From assembly GCF_001864895.1 (NCBI RefSeq), contig NZ_MJGO01000003.1:1-50849 (forward strand): a DNA stretch of 50,849 nucleotides, written 5' to 3'. Origin of the DNA: Curtobacterium sp. MCBA15_009. GTDB taxonomy: Bacteria; Actinomycetota; Actinomycetes; Actinomycetales; Microbacteriaceae. The position numbers were made by a program, and so were the translations under genes. A model generated the notes under the pieces. That model ran no database searches, had not been told where the DNA came from, and saw only the letters and a program-made list of their open reading frames with translations. Below, piece after piece: positions 8,008 to 16,498 of this stretch (its first letter is position 1; each line of letters starts with the position of its first letter).

Positions 8008-9312
8008 TCAGACCGTCGCCGACCGGCCGGCGAGACGCCGCCAGTCCGCGTCGAGCCGGCGCAGCATCGAGGTGAAGTCGCCGCTGCGGATCGCGGACTG
8101 CAGGTAGTTGCCGAGCGGGATCGAGGCGGGGATGAACGTGCCGGCCCCCTGGTAGAAGGCGGCGTCGTCGACGTACTGCTGCAGACCGGCGAGCCGCTCG
8201 TCCTGCTGCGGCGGGGCGTCCTTCGTCGGCGAGTACGCCAGGTTGTCGTCGTTGTACGCGTCGATGACCTCGGGCTGCATGAGGAACTCGACGAGTTCGC
8301 GGGCCTCGTCACGGTGCTGCGAGGCCGTCGGGATCCAGAGCCCGAGGTCGATGTTGACGCGGGCCTTCCGGTCCCCCGGGTCGTTCGACACCGGCAGGGC
8401 GAACGTGCCGACCTCGAGGTCCTCGTCGATGAGCGCGATCTGGCCGAGCGCCCACGGGCCCTGCAGGTACATCGCGGCCTTGCCCTGTCCGAAGGCGAGG
8501 TTGCCGTCGGCGTAGGCGCGGGTGGCGTGGTCCGGGTTGAAGAACGACGAGATCGTCTTCGCGCGCTCCATCGGGACCGCGAAGTCCTGCTCGAACGAGA
8601 CCTCGGAGTCAGGTCCGATGTCGGTGCCCTGCGCCTTCATCTTCCGGAAGAACGTGCCGGTGTCGACGAGACTGCCGACGGAGTAGTCGAACAGGCCCTG
8701 CCACAGGGTCCAGGTGTCGCGGTCGGTGGCGTAGATCGGGGTGACGCCGGCCTTCTGCAGCGTCCGGCACACCTCGACGAAGTCGTCCCAGGTGGTCGGG
8801 ACCGGCAGGTCGTGGTCGGCGAAGATCCGCTTGTTGTAGATGACCCCGGCGGCCGCCAGCGAGTACGGCAGCACGCTCGTGCGGTCCTCGAACCGGGCGT
8901 ACTGGTTCGTCAGGGTGTCGACGTCGGGTCGGACCCGAGCCGCCGACGGCAGGTCGGAGAGGTCGCTGAGCACCCCGCGCTCGATGTACCGCGCGAGCTC
9001 CAGGTTGTCGTTGAAGCAACCGACGTCGGCGGGCTCGCCGCGCACGAACTGCGGGGCGATCGCGGTGGTCGTGTCGTGCACCACGGACAGCCGCGGGTGG
9101 GCGCCCTCGAACCGGCGCAGCAGGTCGTCGAAATAGGCGATCACCTCCTGCTTCTGCTCGTAGAAGCGCAGCGTCGTCGTGCCGCCGGCCGCTGCGCGCG
9201 GGGTCGCGCAGCCCGCGAGCGCCATCGTGCCGAGTGCGAGCCCGCTGGCTGCGCCGGCGAGGAACCCCCGTCGACTCACGGCCGCTCGCGTTCCGGTCCT
9301 GCTTCCCACCAT
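8008..9312 (-). CDS. Tat-exported lipoprotein, sugar ABC substrate-binding protein
   Basis: A 434-residue extracellular solute-binding protein (family 1, CUT1 type) that would capture the sugar for the two permeases. The N-terminus carries a twin-arginine motif (SRRGFLAGAA, about residues 13-22) and a lipobox ending LAGC, so it is probably exported folded and anchored by lipid. The ATG at 9312 has AGGGAG seven bases upstream, which decides the start against upstream in-frame codons. It is the first gene of the operon, preceded by a promoter with a palindromic operator between the -35 and -10 boxes. The ligand cannot be read from sequence, but the GH31 partners point to an alpha-linked oligosaccharide. 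Confidence 0.92.
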   Translation of the reverse strand: MVGSRTGTRAAVSRRGFLAGAASGLALGTMALAGCATPRAAAGGTTTLRFYEQKQEVIAYFDDLLRRFEGAHPRLSVVHDTTTAIAPQFVRGEPADVGCFNDNLELARYIERGVLSDLSDLPSAARVRPDVDTLTNQYARFEDRTSVLPYSLAAAGVIYNKRIFADHDLPVPTTWDDFVEVCRTLQKAGVTPIYATDRDTWTLWQGLFDYSVGSLVDTGTFFRKMKAQGTDIGPDSEVSFEQDFAVPMERAKTISSFFNPDHATRAYADGNLAFGQGKAAMYLQGPWALGQIALIDEDLEVGTFALPVSNDPGDRKARVNIDLGLWIPTASQHRDEARELVEFLMQPEVIDAYNDDNLAYSPTKDAPPQQDERLAGLQQYVDDAAFYQGAGTFIPASIPLGNYLQSAIRSGDFTSMLRRLDADWRRLAGRSATV

Positions 9313-9351
9313 CGGGTCACTCCCTCTGTGCGCGTCGTCGCGCACCCCTTT

Positions 9352-9388
9352 TTTACAGCGCTGTAAAGGTGATGTCAACGTTGTAATT
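9352..9388 (-). promoter_or_regulatory. Promoter of the sugar operon with two LacI-type operators
   Basis: The perfect palindrome TTTACAGCGCTGTAAA (9352-9367) is followed, 20 bases centre to centre, by a half-matching TTACAACGTTGACA site (minus strand, 9373-9386). On the minus strand TTGACA (9378-9373) makes an ideal -35 box, and 17 bases on lies TAAAAA as a -10. The strong operator therefore fills the spacer and overlaps the -10, the classic layout for repression. An almost identical palindrome precedes the secreted GH31 gene at 19532. Confidence 0.8.
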
Positions 9389-9419
9389 ACCCCGCGCGCT
9401 CGAGACCGGGCCGTGGGAC

Positions 9420-9464
9420 GGACGGGAGGCGCGGGGCGGTGCCGCACCGCGCCTCCCGCCCGTC
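9420..9464. repeat. Dispersed GGACGGGAGGC hairpin repeat, copy 2
   Basis: GGACGGGAGGCGCGG (9420-9434) pairs with CCGCGCCTCCCGCCCGTC (9447-9464), with a small bulge. It lies between two divergent genes, upstream of both, where no terminator is needed, so the family is not simply a set of terminators. Confidence 0.65.
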
Positions 9465-9524
9465 ACCGTCCGCGTCCACGGCGCGACACGCCTGAGTGGG
9501 CGTACAGACACGCGGCCGGGCACG

Positions 9525-11363
9525 ATGGAGGGCATGTCGCGCACCACCCCTCCAGCACCCGAGTCCACGACGTCGAGTCACCAGGTCAGGCGGTGGGTGT
9601 TCTGGCCCGCGGCCGTCCTCGTGCTCGGCTTCGTCGCGTTCACCCTCGTCTCGCCCTCGAGTGCCGAGGCCATGTTCGTCGGCCTGCAGGACGGCATCGT
9701 CCGCAACTTCAGCTGGTACTACGTGCTCATCGCCGCGTTCTTCGTCGGGTTCTCACTCTTCGTCGGCTTCAGCAGGTTCGGCGACGTCAAGCTCGGCAAG
9801 GACGCCGACGAGCCGGAGTTCTCCACGGCATCGTGGTTCTCGTTGCTCTTCGCGGCGGGCATGGGCATCGGCCTGGTGTTCTACGGCGTCTCCGAGCCGC
9901 TCAGCCACTTCGCCTCGCCGCGCCCCGGCGTCACGGGCGACGAGAACGAACTCGCCCAGCAGGCGCTCGTGCAGACGTTCCTGCACTGGGGCCTGCACGC
10001 CTGGGCGATCTACGTCGTGCTCGGCCTGGCCCTCGCGTACGCGATCCACCGCCGCGGCCGCCCCGTCTCGATCCGCTGGGCGCTCGAGCCGCTGCTCGGC
10101 CAGCGGGTCCGCGGCGGGTGGGGCAACCTCATCGACGTCCTCGCCCTGGTCGGCACGCTGTTCGGCGTCGCGACCTCGCTCGGGCTCGGCGTGATCCAGA
10201 TCGGTGCCGGGCTCGAGGCCGCGGGCATCGCCGAGAGCAGCATCGTCAGCCAGATCGCCATCATCGCGGTGATCACCGCCGTCACCATCGTCTCGCTCGT
10301 CACCGGGGTGTCGAAGGGCATGAAGGTCCTGTCGAACTTCAACCTGCTGCTGGCGGCGGCGCTCCTGCTCTTCGTGCTCATCGTCGGGCCGACGCAGTTC
10401 CTGCTCCGTGACTTCGTGCAGTCCATCGGCGCCTACCTGCAGAACGTCGTCGGCTTGTCCTTCAACGTCACCGCGCAGCAGGGTGCGGCCGGCGAGGAGT
10501 GGCAGGGCGCCTGGACCACGTTCTACTGGGGCTGGTGGATGTCGTGGGCGCCCTTCGTCGGCGTCTTCATCGCCCGCATCTCGAAGGGCCGCACCGTCCG
10601 GCAGTTCGTGTTCGGCGTCCTGCTCGTCCCGACCGCCCTGACCTTCCTGTGGTTCGCCGTGCTCGGCGGGTCGGCGATCCACCGCCAGACCGACGGTGCG
10701 GGCGGCCTGGTCGGTGCGGACGGCACGGTGGACGTCGAGGGGTCCCTCTTCGCACTCCTCGGCGACCTGCCCGCCGGCGCCGTGCTCACCATCGGCGCGA
10801 TCCTGCTCATCGGCGTCTTCTTCGTGACGTCCTCGGACTCCGGCGCGCTCGTCATGGCGATGATCTCCTCCGGCGGGGACATCGAACCGCGGAACTGGCT
10901 CCGCGTCTTCTTCGCGTTCGTGTCCGCCCTGCTCGCCGTGGCGCTGCTGCTGAGCGGCGGGCTCGACGCCCTGAAGACGGCGGCGATCACCACCGCCCTG
11001 CCGTTCAGCGTCGTGCTGCTGCTGACGTGCTGGTCGACGATCATCGCGTTCACCCGGGAGCGCCGTGCCTACGACAAGGCCGAGCGCGAGGTGCTGCTCG
11101 AGCACGTCGGGGCGTACTACGGCCTCGAGGTCGAGGAGCCCACCGAGCGCGGCGGGCGCGGCGGCCCCGGCGCGGGCGGCCTGGGCGGGCTGACCCGACC
11201 GTGGGCGGCGGTGAAGCGGCGCGTCCGGGGCGCACGACCCGGCGCTCCGGAGGCTCCCGTCGCCGCGGACGCGGTCGAGGACTTCCCGGTCCGGACCGAG
11301 CACGTGTCGGAGGACCCGGCGCTCGACGCCGCCCTGGACCGCACCGGGGACGACGACCGCTGA
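9525..11363 (+). CDS. BCCT-family betaine/choline/carnitine transporter
   Basis: A 612-residue secondary transporter of the BCCT family, which imports compatible solutes such as glycine betaine with Na+ or H+. Twelve hydrophobic segments can be followed from about residue 22 to 525. Family motifs include MGIGLVFYGVSEPLSHF and, near 340, the aromatic GWWMSWAPFVGVFIARISKG that lines the substrate path. A hydrophilic Gly/Arg/Asp-rich tail of about 90 residues follows, as in osmoregulated BetP-type carriers whose C-terminus senses stress. Start choice is uncertain: ATG 9525 is used; ATG 9534 has GGAGGG only one base upstream, which is too close to serve. Confidence 0.93.
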   Translation: MEGMSRTTPPAPESTTSSHQVRRWVFWPAAVLVLGFVAFTLVSPSSAEAMFVGLQDGIVRNFSWYYVLIAAFFVGFSLFVGFSRFGDVKLGKDADEPEFSTASWFSLLFAAGMGIGLVFYGVSEPLSHFASPRPGVTGDENELAQQALVQTFLHWGLHAWAIYVVLGLALAYAIHRRGRPVSIRWALEPLLGQRVRGGWGNLIDVLALVGTLFGVATSLGLGVIQIGAGLEAAGIAESSIVSQIAIIAVITAVTIVSLVTGVSKGMKVLSNFNLLLAAALLLFVLIVGPTQFLLRDFVQSIGAYLQNVVGLSFNVTAQQGAAGEEWQGAWTTFYWGWWMSWAPFVGVFIARISKGRTVRQFVFGVLLVPTALTFLWFAVLGGSAIHRQTDGAGGLVGADGTVDVEGSLFALLGDLPAGAVLTIGAILLIGVFFVTSSDSGALVMAMISSGGDIEPRNWLRVFFAFVSALLAVALLLSGGLDALKTAAITTALPFSVVLLLTCWSTIIAFTRERRAYDKAEREVLLEHVGAYYGLEVEEPTERGGRGGPGAGGLGGLTRPWAAVKRRVRGARPGAPEAPVAADAVEDFPVRTEHVSEDPALDAALDRTGDDDR

Positions 11364-11388
11364 ACCGCGCGGGCGGCTGCCCGGGGCG

Positions 11389-12132
11389 TCAGGTCAGGCT
11401 GCGCTCGGCCTTCTGCACGGCGGCGTCGACGATCGTGCGGAGCTCGGTGTCCTCCGGCACGCCGAACGAGTACGGTGACCCGACGGTCACCAGGACGAGG
11501 TGCCCGTCGCCGGCGACCATGCAGGTCTCGCCGGTGACGGAGCTCAATTCGTAGCGGATGCAGGTCGACGCCGCACCCCACTCGCCGAGGTCGAGCGGCA
11601 CCGTCGTGATGCGCTGCTGCTGGCCGTCGATCGTGTAGGTCGCGCCGTCCGTCGGACAGTCGGCGACGGCGTCGGCGACGGTCCGGACGTGCCCGGCGGC
11701 GTCCGGGTCGGCGGCGACGGCGACGGAGAGGTACGACGACGTCGACTCGCGGGTCCAGTCGGCACCGCTCTCGGGGACGTCGTCGAACTCGTCGGGGAAC
11801 GCCTCGGAGAAGTCCGCCGCGCAGGCGCCGGGGCTCTCGGCATCGCGCGAGGTGGTACCGCCACTGCCGTCACCGTCGCCGTCGCTCGTGTCGGGCTTCT
11901 CGGTCCACCCGCCCACGGGGAGCTCGCTCGTGGTGAGGACCGCCGAGCGCAGGGCGTCCTCGGTGAGCGCGGCGGTCGGGGTCGGCGTCGAGGTCGGTGC
12001 GGCCGGCCGTGCCGATCCGTCGCCGCTGCCCTGCGGTTCGCCGCCGCCGGAGCTGCAGCCCACCAGGATCGCCGTGCAGGTGATGGCCGTGGTCGTCGCG
12101 AGCACGCGCGCTCGTCGTGATGGTCCCCCCAT
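11389..12132 (-). CDS. Predicted lipoprotein of unknown function
   Basis: A 247-residue exported protein. After a basic start (MGGPSRRARV) comes a hydrophobic stretch and a lipobox (ILVGCSS), then a Ser/Thr/Pro/Gly linker of about 30 residues. The mature domain has pairs of cysteines (CAADFSEAF, ADCPT, TCIRYE, ETCMV) that could form disulfides. The pattern resembles small actinobacterial sensor-like lipoproteins, but I do not recognise a named family. It converges on the BCCT gene with only 25 bases between them and no clear terminator. Confidence 0.75.
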   Translation of the reverse strand: MGGPSRRARVLATTTAITCTAILVGCSSGGGEPQGSGDGSARPAAPTSTPTPTAALTEDALRSAVLTTSELPVGGWTEKPDTSDGDGDGSGGTTSRDAESPGACAADFSEAFPDEFDDVPESGADWTRESTSSYLSVAVAADPDAAGHVRTVADAVADCPTDGATYTIDGQQQRITTVPLDLGEWGAASTCIRYELSSVTGETCMVAGDGHLVLVTVGSPYSFGVPEDTELRTIVDAAVQKAERSLT

Positions 12133-12280
12133 GCGGCCAGTCTGGCACCTCCGGTGGGCTCGCGCACGGCACGTCGCGGGCACCCGTCGTCCGTGCCGCC
12201 CGTGGCGCTGCCCGCGGGTGGACCCTCGCCGCCGGACGGGATCCGACCGCAGGAACATGAGACCTGCTAACGTACCTCCG

Positions 12281-12298
12281 ACCCCCGATCGGGGGTCA
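12281..12298. promoter_or_regulatory. 18-base perfect palindrome in a divergent intergenic region
   Basis: GACCCCCGATCGGGGGTC is fully self-complementary. It lies in the 307-base gap between a minus-strand lipoprotein gene and a plus-strand wall protein gene (12133-12439), about 140 bases before the latter's start. It may be an operator or part of a leader hairpin. Nothing else is recognisable in this gap. Confidence 0.4.
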
Positions 12299-12439
12299 CC
12301 AGGACGGAACTGCCCGAGTTCACCCGACGTCCGCACCCACCGCAGAACGGCACCGCCCCCGGCGAGGCCGTGCTGCGGCGACGCCTGTCGGTCGCTCGGC
12401 AGGCCCTCCGTGAAGGACCCGAACCCAACGGAGAACACC

Positions 12440-13213
12440 ATGCAACGCACCACCACGCGCATCCTCAGCGGTGCCGCCGTCTCGATCGTCGCCGGCGGGA
12501 TCGCGGCCGTCGCGGTCGCCGGCATCGCCTCGGCGCACACCCCGGTCGTCTCGGCCACCTGCACCGACCTGCACGTGAGCCTGACGAGCTACCCGTCGGG
12601 CTCGACCGCCGACGTCGTGCTCGACGGCGCCGACCAGGGCACGACCACGTTCGGCCGCGAGGGCTACGACCGCCACTACGCGCTCGACGTCACGGCGACC
12701 CACACGTGGTCCGTCGCGGTCACGTCGGGCGACGGCGACCGGCGCTTCGACCGGACGTACTCCGGAGCCTCGGACGCCGCCTGCGTCCCGACCGCGACCG
12801 CCACCCCGACGCCGAGCGCCCCGGCGACGCCGGAGCCGACCGGCACCCCGACCCCGAGCACGACGCCCACGCCGAGCGCCCCGGCGACGCCCACGGCCAG
12901 CACCCCGCCGACCGCGCCGGCTACACCCACGGCGACCACACCGCCGACCCCGTCCGCGACACCCGTCGTCGCCCCGCCCACCCCGCTCCCCGCCACGGGG
13001 AGCACGCCGACGGCCACGGCCACGGCCACGGCCACGGCGACGCCGGCCGTCGTCGGCGGGACGGACGGCGGCACCGGGCCCTCCGCCACGGGCGAGCTCG
13101 CGTACACCGGCTCGCCCGTCGGCCTGGGCGTCGGAGCGGGCGCCGCGGTGGCCGTCGCGCTCGGCGGCGGTCTGCTCGGCTGGACCGCCGTGCGCCGTCG
13201 CCGCTCCGCCTGA
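12440..13213 (+). CDS. LAYTG-anchored cell-wall surface protein
   Basis: A 257-residue exported protein. A signal peptide (about 1-32, ending AGIASAHT) leads to a small domain of about 85 residues with two cysteines (CTDL and AACV), then a Thr/Pro/Ala-rich stalk of about 95 residues. It ends in LAYTG, a hydrophobic helix and RRRR, which is an LAxTG sorting signal for a class E-type sortase that would link it to peptidoglycan. GGAG lies about seven bases before the ATG. The stalk includes a DNA-level ACGGCC hexamer run (about 13011-13040), so its length may vary between strains. No sortase gene is in the window. Confidence 0.85.
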   Translation: MQRTTTRILSGAAVSIVAGGIAAVAVAGIASAHTPVVSATCTDLHVSLTSYPSGSTADVVLDGADQGTTTFGREGYDRHYALDVTATHTWSVAVTSGDGDRRFDRTYSGASDAACVPTATATPTPSAPATPEPTGTPTPSTTPTPSAPATPTASTPPTAPATPTATTPPTPSATPVVAPPTPLPATGSTPTATATATATATPAVVGGTDGGTGPSATGELAYTGSPVGLGVGAGAAVAVALGGGLLGWTAVRRRRSA

Positions 13214-13225
13214 CCCGTGCACGCT

Positions 13226-13264
13226 GACCGGGAGGGCGACGGGCTGCCCGTCGCCCTCCCGGTC
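13226..13264. terminator. Strong bidirectional hairpin
   Basis: GACCGGGAGGGCGACGGG and CCCGTCGCCCTCCCGGTC form a perfect 18-base stem with a CTG loop, 12 bases after the LAYTG gene and before the convergent hydrolase gene ends. It can serve both. Confidence 0.8.
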
Positions 13265-13279
13265 CGCACGCTGCGGGTC

Positions 13280-13324
13280 GATCAGGCCCGGAGCGGTCAG
13301 GCCCGGAGCGATCAGGCCCGGGGC
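13280..13324. repeat. Three tandem 15-base units at the end of the hydrolase gene
   Basis: The unit GATCAGGCCCGGAGC occurs three times (13280, 13295, 13310) with one or two changes. The TGA stop of the hydrolase gene lies inside the third unit, so the unit seems to have been duplicated outward from the gene end. Confidence 0.75.
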
Positions 13325-14304
13325 GCGACCGGCTCCGGCTCGCCGAGCAGCCGCCGTGTCCAGTCCGCCAGGGCCGCCGTCGCCCGCTTCGACACGGTCG
13401 CCTCCGGCACCATGCTCGTGAAGCCGTGGAAGGCGCCCGGCCAGACGTGCAGCTCGGCGTCGACACCGGCCGTCCAGAGCGCGCCGGCGTAGGCGACGGT
13501 CTCGTCGCGGAAGACCTCGGCGCTGCCGCAGTCCAGGTAGGTCGCGGGCAACCCGGACAGGTCGGTCGCCCGGGCCGGCGCGGCGTACACCGAGACGTCG
13601 TCGGTGCCGCGACGCGGTCCGAGGTACGCCTGCCACCCGAAGCGGGTCATCTGCCGGTCGGCGATCCCGACGCCGTCGATCTGCGCCGCCGAGACGGTGG
13701 CGTCCCGGTCGTCGAGCATCGGCGAGACCAGGACCTGTGCCGCGAGTGACGGCCCCCGGCGGTCACGTGCCAGCAGGGCCGTCCCCGCGGCGAGGCCGGC
13801 GCCGGCGCTCTGGCCGGCGATGACGATGCGTGCCGGGTCCACCCCGAGCTCGTCGGCATGCTCGGCAACCCAGACGAGGCCGGCGTAGCAGTCCTCGACG
13901 GGGTACGGGTCGGGGTGCTCGGGTGCGAGCCGGTAGTCGACGCTGACCAGGACGACGTCGTGGTCGAGGAGCCACCCGTCGTACGAGTCGAGGTTGCCGA
14001 GGTGGTGCCCGAAGGCCATGCCCCCGCCGTGGATCGTGTAGACGGCCGTCGTCGGCCCGGTCCTGCCGGTGCGCCGGATGACCGCGAGGGTGATCGGGTC
14101 GCCGCGGTGCCCGGGCACGGTGACGCTGGACCGCTCGAGTCCCCGTTCCCGCAGTCGGGCGTCGAGGACGTCCTCGGTGACGTCGAGCTGCCGCATCCCG
14201 GGCAGCATGTCCTCGGTCAGCGTGAACGGGCCGCGGGACGCGACGGCGTCGAGGAACCCGGCGAGCTCGGGGTCGAACGGCGGGCGGACGGTGGGCTCAG
14301 ACAT
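13312..14304 (-). CDS. Alpha/beta hydrolase, HSL-like (fold 3) esterase
   Basis: A 330-residue cytoplasmic esterase/lipase of the hormone-sensitive-lipase group. It shows the oxyanion motif HGGG (92-95), the nucleophile elbow GQSAG (S166), an acidic residue in the SAEVFRDE region (about 263, Glu where Asp is usual) and H293 in GAFHGF. An AGGAG sits eight bases before ATG 14304, and the gene overlaps the end of the MFS gene by eight bases, so the two are translated together. The pair may modify and export, or detoxify, one compound. The substrate is not predictable. Confidence 0.88.
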   Translation of the reverse strand: MSEPTVRPPFDPELAGFLDAVASRGPFTLTEDMLPGMRQLDVTEDVLDARLRERGLERSSVTVPGHRGDPITLAVIRRTGRTGPTTAVYTIHGGGMAFGHHLGNLDSYDGWLLDHDVVLVSVDYRLAPEHPDPYPVEDCYAGLVWVAEHADELGVDPARIVIAGQSAGAGLAAGTALLARDRRGPSLAAQVLVSPMLDDRDATVSAAQIDGVGIADRQMTRFGWQAYLGPRRGTDDVSVYAAPARATDLSGLPATYLDCGSAEVFRDETVAYAGALWTAGVDAELHVWPGAFHGFTSMVPEATVSKRATAALADWTRRLLGEPEPVAPRA

Positions 14305-15832
14305 CGGAGGGCTCCTGCATCGTGGTCGTGGTGGTCTTGGTGGTGGTGGCGGCGACGGGCTGGTCGGTGCTGGGTGTCCCTGGCACGGGCACGGCGGTCC
14401 CGGCACGCGCGCGTGCCAGTCCGACGCCGACCAGCACCGCGGCGAGGACCGTGACCGCGCCGGCGGCGACGGCGAGCGCCGTGCCGATGGACGCGCTCCG
14501 GTCGGGCGAGGTGACGGTCGCGGTGATGCTGCCGCTGACGAGCGCCGCCAGGACCGCGCCGGTCACGGTCACGCCGACGGCCGTCGCGAGCTCACCGGCG
14601 GTGTCGACGAGTGCCGCTCCGACGGAGGTCCGGTCGGCGGGCAGGCCGGCGAGGACGTTGTTGCCGGCGACCGCACCGACCACCCGCATCCCCGCGGCGA
14701 CGAGGACGAGCGCGACCAGGACGGACGGGTAGCCGAAGCGGCCGGCCACGGCGAACACGGCGAGGCCGAGGACGACCGCGGCGGCACTCGTCCACGCCGC
14801 TCGTCCGAGTCCGGCCCGGCGGACGAACGGGCCGACGAAGCGCCCGCTGAGCAGGAGCACCAGCACCTGCGGCAGCGTCCCGACGGCGGCGAGCACGGGT
14901 GACCAGCCCCAGACGAGCTGGAGCTGCAGCGTCACCATCGTCGACAGGCCGGCCATCGAGAGGCCGGCGGCGGCCTTGTACGCCAGACCGCTCGCGACCA
15001 GGGGACGTGCGACGAGGTGGAGGTCGAGCAGGGGGTGGCGCGCCGCACGCTCGCGCAGCACGAACGCGACCCCGGCGCCCACGGTGACGGCGAGCGCTCC
15101 CCACGCGGCCGCTCCCCCGCTGCCCGCGACCAGGACGGTCGGCGTGACGAGCACCCCGACGACCGCGACGGCGCCGAGCAGTGCCCCGGCCAGGTCGACC
15201 GGGTCGCGCCGCAGGTCCTCCGGCCGGTCGGCTGCGACCCCGGCACGGATGCCGAGGAACGCGACGGCGGCGATCGGCGCGTTGGCGACGACGAGCACCT
15301 GCCACGGGGCGACCGCGAGGACGAACCCGCCGACCGTCGGCCCGACCGCCAGGCCCACGAGCCCGGCGGTGGATATGACGGTGAGCGCCCGGACGCGCAG
15401 GCCGTCGGTGTCGAAGAGCCGGAAGGCGAGCGCCATCGACCCGGGCGTGGTCATGGCCGCCGCGACGCCCATCAGAGCCCGGACGGCGACGAGCCCGCCG
15501 ACCGAGTCCACGACGAGCGTCAGCGCGCTGGCGACCGCGAGCAGCACGAGCCCGACGAGCATGACCCGGCGGCGACCGAACCGGTCGGCCACGGCGCCGA
15601 AGAGGAGCATGAGGCCGCCGAAGGCGACCGAGTAGGCGCCGGTCACCCACTGCAGCGCGGAGGTCGACGCTGCGAGGTCACGGCCGATGGTGGGCAGCGC
15701 GACGTTCAGCACCGAGTTGTCGAGCATCTCGAACAGGAACACCGCGGACAGGCCGGTCAACGCGACCCATGCGTCGCGGAGGCGGTCCGGTGGCTTCGAG
15801 GTGCCGGTCGGCAGCGGGGATCGGACGGTCAC
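14297..15832 (-). CDS. MFS transporter, DHA2-like drug exporter (14 segments)
   Basis: A 511-residue major facilitator of the 14-segment DHA2 group, usually proton-driven efflux pumps for drugs or small metabolites. The early motif LDNSVLNVALPTI (motif D1) and the loop GAVADRFGRRRVMLVG (motif A) are clear, followed by GxxxGPxxGG in segment 5. It ends in a Thr-rich tail. The GTG at 15832 is chosen over an upstream frame opening because AAGGAG lies seven bases before it. The downstream esterase overlaps it. A 22-base inverted repeat upstream could bind a regulator. Confidence 0.9.
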   Translation of the reverse strand: MTVRSPLPTGTSKPPDRLRDAWVALTGLSAVFLFEMLDNSVLNVALPTIGRDLAASTSALQWVTGAYSVAFGGLMLLFGAVADRFGRRRVMLVGLVLLAVASALTLVVDSVGGLVAVRALMGVAAAMTTPGSMALAFRLFDTDGLRVRALTVISTAGLVGLAVGPTVGGFVLAVAPWQVLVVANAPIAAVAFLGIRAGVAADRPEDLRRDPVDLAGALLGAVAVVGVLVTPTVLVAGSGGAAAWGALAVTVGAGVAFVLRERAARHPLLDLHLVARPLVASGLAYKAAAGLSMAGLSTMVTLQLQLVWGWSPVLAAVGTLPQVLVLLLSGRFVGPFVRRAGLGRAAWTSAAAVVLGLAVFAVAGRFGYPSVLVALVLVAAGMRVVGAVAGNNVLAGLPADRTSVGAALVDTAGELATAVGVTVTGAVLAALVSGSITATVTSPDRSASIGTALAVAAGAVTVLAAVLVGVGLARARAGTAVPVPGTPSTDQPVAATTTKTTTTTMQEPSDV

Positions 15833-15886
15833 GGGCGCACTCCTTCGATGAAGAAGTGGCGGCTCCCGTGAGACGCGTGCGCGCTT

Positions 15887-15908
15887 CCGCACTGCCTGAG
15901 CAGTGCGG
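15887..15908. promoter_or_regulatory. Inverted repeat upstream of the exporter, possible operator
   Basis: CCGCACTG (15887-15894) and CAGTGCGG (15901-15908) form a perfect dyad around CCTGAG, 55 bases before the exporter's start. On the plus strand it is followed by a short T-run, so a terminator reading rightward is possible. However, no plus-strand gene ends here, and an operator is more likely. Confidence 0.45.
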
Positions 15909-16002
15909 GATTTTTCCCTCTGCTGCACACCGTAGCGCACTCGGCGAGGTGCCGCAGCGGGTGTGGCCGGTCAGCGCCTCGTCGGCGCCGACCGCGGCGG
16001 GG

Positions 16003-16359
16003 TCAGTCCGTCGACGGCGGGTCGGTGCGCAGCTTCCGTGCGGCTGGGTCGTCCGAGTGCGACGACGCCGCGTCGACGAAGCGGCTCCCGCCGACCTCCG
16101 CCGTGCGCCGTGTCAGCTCGTTGACGAGGTCCTGGTCCTCGGGTTCGAGCTCGTCCTCGGGGGCGACCTCGATCATCACCTGGGACGCCGGACCGAGGAG
16201 CACCTGCGCGGTCGCCGCGAGGCCGTCCTGGTCCGAGGTCGGGATCTCGACGATGTCCGTCGTCCCGTTCTCGCCGAGCGCCGCCGCGTACGCGAGCACC
16301 GCCTCCGCGATCGCGTCGCCGGTCATCACCTTGTTCTCGCCGTAGACCACGTACTTCAT
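16003..16359 (-). CDS. Hypothetical small soluble protein
   Basis: 118 residues with no signal or membrane segment. It begins MKYVVYGENKVMTGDAIAEA, an alpha/beta-looking start, and ends in an acidic stretch (APEDELEPEDQ) and a polar tail. I do not recognise a family. The ATG at 16359 is preferred over an upstream frame opening because the composition changes to protein-like there. It stands alone between the exporter operon and a membrane-protein gene. Confidence 0.6.
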   Translation of the reverse strand: MKYVVYGENKVMTGDAIAEAVLAYAAALGENGTTDIVEIPTSDQDGLAATAQVLLGPASQVMIEVAPEDELEPEDQDLVNELTRRTAEVGGSRFVDAASSHSDDPAARKLRTDPPSTD

Positions 16360-16440
16360 GCGTCCATGGAACGCCGCCGTGGCCGAGAACGCGCTGAGGC
16401 GCTGTCCCCCGCCCGCCACGGCGCCGGGACCGGCCACGAT

Positions 16441-16486
16441 GCGGACGGGAGGCGCGGTGCCGGACCGGCACGTGCCTCCCGTCCGC
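16441..16486. terminator. Dispersed GGACGGGAGGC hairpin repeat, copy 3
   Basis: GCGGACGGGAGGC (16441-16453) and GCCTCCCGTCCGC (16474-16486) are perfect 13-base arms. They lie 13 bases after the stop of the minus-strand membrane-protein gene, so this copy probably terminates it. Confidence 0.7.
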
Positions 16487-16498
16487 CCGTGGTCGCGC

